Below, one piece after another: positions 5,360 to 7,430 of a stretch of 7,430 bases of DNA. Position numbers and translations under genes: made by a program. The DNA comes from Longimicrobiales bacterium (GTDB lineage: Bacteria > Gemmatimonadota > Gemmatimonadetes > Longimicrobiales > Gaopeijiaceae). Each line of letters begins with the position of its first letter. Position 1 is the stretch's first letter. The notes under the pieces are model-generated. The model saw nothing but the letters and a program-made list of their open reading frames with translations, made no database searches and had not been told where the DNA came from. The stretch is taken from the NCBI GenBank assembly GCA_028280205.1, contig JANQME010000213.1:1-7430 (forward strand), read 5' to 3'.

Positions 5360-6454
5360 TCAGCGCCCTTCCCCGTCCCCTTCGCGTCCGTCCGGGTCGT
5401 CGTCTCCGCCGAAGAGGGGAAGGCCGGCCGTTTCCGAGGCGGGGACCCCGGGACCCGACCGTTCCTCGCCCGAACCCGCCGTCTCCCCCGACACCCCGCC
5501 CACTCCCTCCGACGCAGCAGGTGTCGGTTCCACGAACGGCTCCTTCCCGATTCGCGTCTCCTGCCCGATTCGCGTTTCCTGCTCCTCGCCGCGACTCCCC
5601 CTACCGGCCTTGTCGGCCCACCCCTCGACCTCCCCGCCCGCCTTCCTCCCGCGCAGGAGATCCAGGCCGAGGATCCGCTCGTTCGTGAGCAGTCGGTGTA
5701 CCTCGTTCTCGCGCGCGATCGCCGAGCTGACGCCCCGCCAACCCCAGACCTTCCACGCCCGGCGAAGAATGGCCATCCGCTCCCCGAGCGAGAAGAGCTC
5801 GGCGAAGTCAGGGAAGGGGCGCACCTCCTCGGCCCGAAACGACGTCTCGTCGTCGGACCAGTCCTCGACGTGCAGCTCCTCCACGCCGGCCTCGCGCAGC
5901 AGTCGACGCCATTCCACGACCATGAGCGGACGGGCCCCCAGATGCTCGGAGAGGACGGTCCGCCGCTCCTCGTCCACGGGTGCTTTCCACACGAGCTGAA
6001 CGAGAACGACGAAGCCCCCCGGCTTCGTCACCCGCACCAGCTCCCGCACGGCATCCTCGGGCTCGCAGTGGTTGGCCAGCCCGATCTCGCCGATCACGAC
6101 ATCGAAGATGGCGTCCCGGTACGGGAGCGCATCCGAACGTCCCTCCTGGAGCTGGAGGCGGTCCCCCGACCGCACCTCGCGGCTCCACGACTCCGCGGCG
6201 TCGACCATCCCCGGGTCGAGCTCGACGCCCGACGCGGTGACCCCGAACTCCTCCACGAAGTACTGGAGCGGCACCCCCTTGCCGGCCGCGACGTCCAGCA
6301 CCTCGAGGCCGGGCTTCATCTCCGTGAGAAGTGCGATCTGCCGGTACAGCGCCTCTCCCCCGGGCGGAAAGAGCCTCCGGGGGCTCAGCCGGACGAGGTC
6401 GAGCATGGAAGGGACCGCGGTGGAGCGGCTCCCGCGGGTGTCTTCGGCAGGCAT
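5360..6454 (-). CDS. Class I SAM-dependent methyltransferase with acidic C-terminal tail
   Basis: A 364-residue protein with a Rossmann-type methyltransferase domain; the acceptor is unknown. Numbered from the ATG at 6452-6454: motif I VLDVAAGKG at 52-60 binds SAM; GVELD at 76-80 supplies the acidic residue for the ribose (E78); FDVVIGEIGLANHC at 117-130 and RVTKPGGFVVLVQ at 141-153 complete the core. Residues about 160-270 form a helical substrate-side region (EWRRLLREAGVEELHVEDWS; RRAWKVWGWRGVSSAIAREN). After about residue 272 the chain becomes a Gly/Glu/Ser/Pro-rich, probably disordered tail ending in an acidic DDDPDGREGDGEGR, and includes a duplicated QETRIG. No good ribosome site marks the start: a TTG at 6488-6490 (12 residues longer) and an ATG at 6404-6406 (16 shorter, just before MLDLVRLSPRRLFP) are alternatives. 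It lies 47 nt after the deacetylase-like gene and 22 nt before the peptidase gene. Small-molecule methylation is the default guess; no motif links it to rRNA or DNA. Confidence 0.85.
   Translation of the reverse strand: MPAEDTRGSRSTAVPSMLDLVRLSPRRLFPPGGEALYRQIALLTEMKPGLEVLDVAAGKGVPLQYFVEEFGVTASGVELDPGMVDAAESWSREVRSGDRLQLQEGRSDALPYRDAIFDVVIGEIGLANHCEPEDAVRELVRVTKPGGFVVLVQLVWKAPVDEERRTVLSEHLGARPLMVVEWRRLLREAGVEELHVEDWSDDETSFRAEEVRPFPDFAELFSLGERMAILRRAWKVWGWRGVSSAIARENEVHRLLTNERILGLDLLRGRKAGGEVEGWADKAGRGSRGEEQETRIGQETRIGKEPFVEPTPAASEGVGGVSGETAGSGEERSGPGVPASETAGLPLFGGDDDPDGREGDGEGR
5546..5581. repeat. 18-bp tandem repeat within the methyltransferase tail
   Basis: Two adjacent 18-bp units (5546-5563 and 5564-5581) differ at one position. 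On the minus strand they encode QETRIG twice, followed by a partial echo, KE. The length is a multiple of three, so the reading frame is kept. Confidence 0.9.
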
Positions 6455-6501
6455 GGAGGAAGAAGGTACGGAGGCCCGTGGAGGGAGCAACGCGAGGTCG
6501 C

Positions 6502-7430
6502 TCAGCCGACCGGCCCCTCCAGACCCGCAAGCGCCCGGATCACCGCCACCACCCCCTCACCGAGCCGGGACGGGTCGTACCCACCCTCCAGCACGGTGAC
6601 CACCCGGCCGTCGCAGCGGGCATCTGCGACCTCGACGACGTGCCGCGCCATCGCATACAGGTGTTCGGGCTCCAGCAGAAGGCCGCCGAGCGGGTCGCCG
6701 GCCATGCAGTCGAAGCCGGCGGACACGAGCACGAAGTCGGGTGGGAAGTCCGCCAGCGCCGTCTCGACGGCCTGCTCGAAGGCGGAGCGGTGAGCGTCCG
6801 GCGGGGTTCCGGCGGCGAGGGGCACGTTCAACGTGGTGCCCACTCCGTCCCCGGATCCGGTCTCCCCGGCCCCACCGGTTCCCGGATAGTGCGGCGACTG
6901 GTGAACGGAGACGAAGTAGACGGAAGGGTCGTCGTAGAACGCGTCCTGGGTTCCGTTGCCGTGGTGCACGTCCCAGTCGACGATGAGCACGCGCTCGGCG
7001 TGGCCTTCGGCCTGGAGCGCGCGGGCCGCGATCGCGACGTGGTTGAAGAGACAGAAGCCCATCGCCCGGTCCGGCGTGGCGTGGTGGCCGGGCGGACGCG
7101 TCGCAACGAAGGCGTTGCGCACCTCCCGGCCGGCGACGGCCCGAGCCGCCTGGACGGTCGTGCCCGCGCTCCCGACCGCGGCGTCCCACGAGGCGGACGA
7201 AACCCTGGTGTCCGGGTCGATCGAGACGATGCGGCCCGATGCCTCCGCCTCCGAACAAGCGTCGTGGACGGCCTCGACGTGGGCACGGGTGTGGACGCGT
7301 TCGAGCTCTTCGCGGGTGGCTTCCATCGCCTCGCGCTGCTCGACGTGACCGTGCAGGGCGAGCAGGTCCCTGCCCACGCTGGACGCCAGAAAGCGCAGAC
7401 GGCCCTGGTGCTCGGGGTGCCCCCACCCCG
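6502..7430 (-). CDS. Histone deacetylase family protein (Zn-dependent amidohydrolase), partial at 5' end
   Basis: A member of the arginase/deacetylase fold family that includes class II histone deacetylases, AcuC-like proteins and acetylpolyamine amidohydrolases; it hydrolyses an acetyl-amide with one zinc. Bacterial members act on acetylated lysine, polyamines or other small amides, and the substrate here is not evident. The frame stays open to the right edge and reads GWGHPEHQGRLRFLASS before an internal GTG at 7375-7377; that segment matches the family's conserved N-terminal HPE-x-x-x-RL motif, so the true start lies beyond the window, probably only a short distance away. Counting from that GTG: the PPGHH pair H98/H99 (charge relay), DWDVHHGNGTQ with zinc ligands D136 and H138, SAGFD with zinc ligand D223, and EGGYD with catalytic Y267. 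GNGTQDAFYDDPSVYFVSVH is typical of the class II-like group. All catalytic residues are intact. The stop is 47 nt before the methyltransferase ATG. Confidence 0.93.
   Translation of the reverse strand, partial: GWGHPEHQGRLRFLASSVGRDLLALHGHVEQREAMEATREELERVHTRAHVEAVHDACSEAEASGRIVSIDPDTRVSSASWDAAVGSAGTTVQAARAVAGREVRNAFVATRPPGHHATPDRAMGFCLFNHVAIAARALQAEGHAERVLIVDWDVHHGNGTQDAFYDDPSVYFVSVHQSPHYPGTGGAGETGSGDGVGTTLNVPLAAGTPPDAHRSAFEQAVETALADFPPDFVLVSAGFDCMAGDPLGGLLLEPEHLYAMARHVVEVADARCDGRVVTVLEGGYDPSRLGEGVVAVIRALAGLEGPVG

Noticed and set aside
6455..6490. TTG at 6488-6490 as the methyltransferase start
   Set aside because: It adds 12 residues with no family character and has no ribosome site; the ATG at 6452-6454 is preferred, though weakly, because it too lacks a clear site.
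4348..6793. Long plus-strand open frames at 4348-5688 and 5315-6793
   Set aside because: Both lie opposite the M24 peptidase, methyltransferase and deacetylase-like genes, show low-complexity Arg/Pro/Gly translations, and cross real gene boundaries without any sign of their own start sites.

Overview
The window is a GC-rich stretch (roughly 70% G+C by eye) of bacterial chromosome, almost fully coding and with no mobile-element, CRISPR or phage signatures. The style is compact: strong third-position G/C, GTG and TTG starts, short gaps and a 4-nt overlap. Together with the families present, this suggests a soil or marine GC-rich phylum. Gemmatimonadota is my best guess, from general resemblance of the proteins only; no marker gene settles it.

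Layout. Reading the minus strand from the right edge leftwards, five genes run head to tail: a histone-deacetylase-like Zn amidohydrolase (5' end cut by the window), a class I SAM-dependent methyltransferase with an acidic low-complexity tail, an M24 (Xaa-Pro aminopeptidase-like) metallopeptidase, the replication-restart helicase PriA, and an HNH endonuclease. The gaps are 47 nt (with the preferred methyltransferase start), 22 nt, a 4-nt overlap (GTGA), and 84 nt. The first four look like one transcription unit. The HNH gene may be read through from it, and may also have its own weak promoter in the 84-nt gap. Convergent to it, on the plus strand at 515-988, lies a small uncharacterised helical protein whose 3' end carries a 21-bp tandem duplication spanning the stop codon. 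Divergent from that gene, on the minus strand at the left edge, is a truncated uncharacterised protein with a long Arg/Lys-rich N-terminal tail.

Function. PriA rebuilds replication forks and the HNH protein is a probable DNA-cutting enzyme, so the left half of the cluster has a DNA-metabolism theme. The M24 peptidase, methyltransferase and deacetylase-like enzyme look like general housekeeping or metabolic enzymes. I see no direct biochemical link between the two sets beyond likely co-transcription. No gap exceeds 300 bases; the longest non-coding stretches are 422-514 (divergent intergenic) and 1592-1675 (priA to HNH). I do not see convincing evidence for a new multi-gene system; the items worth a second look are modest and are listed as findings.
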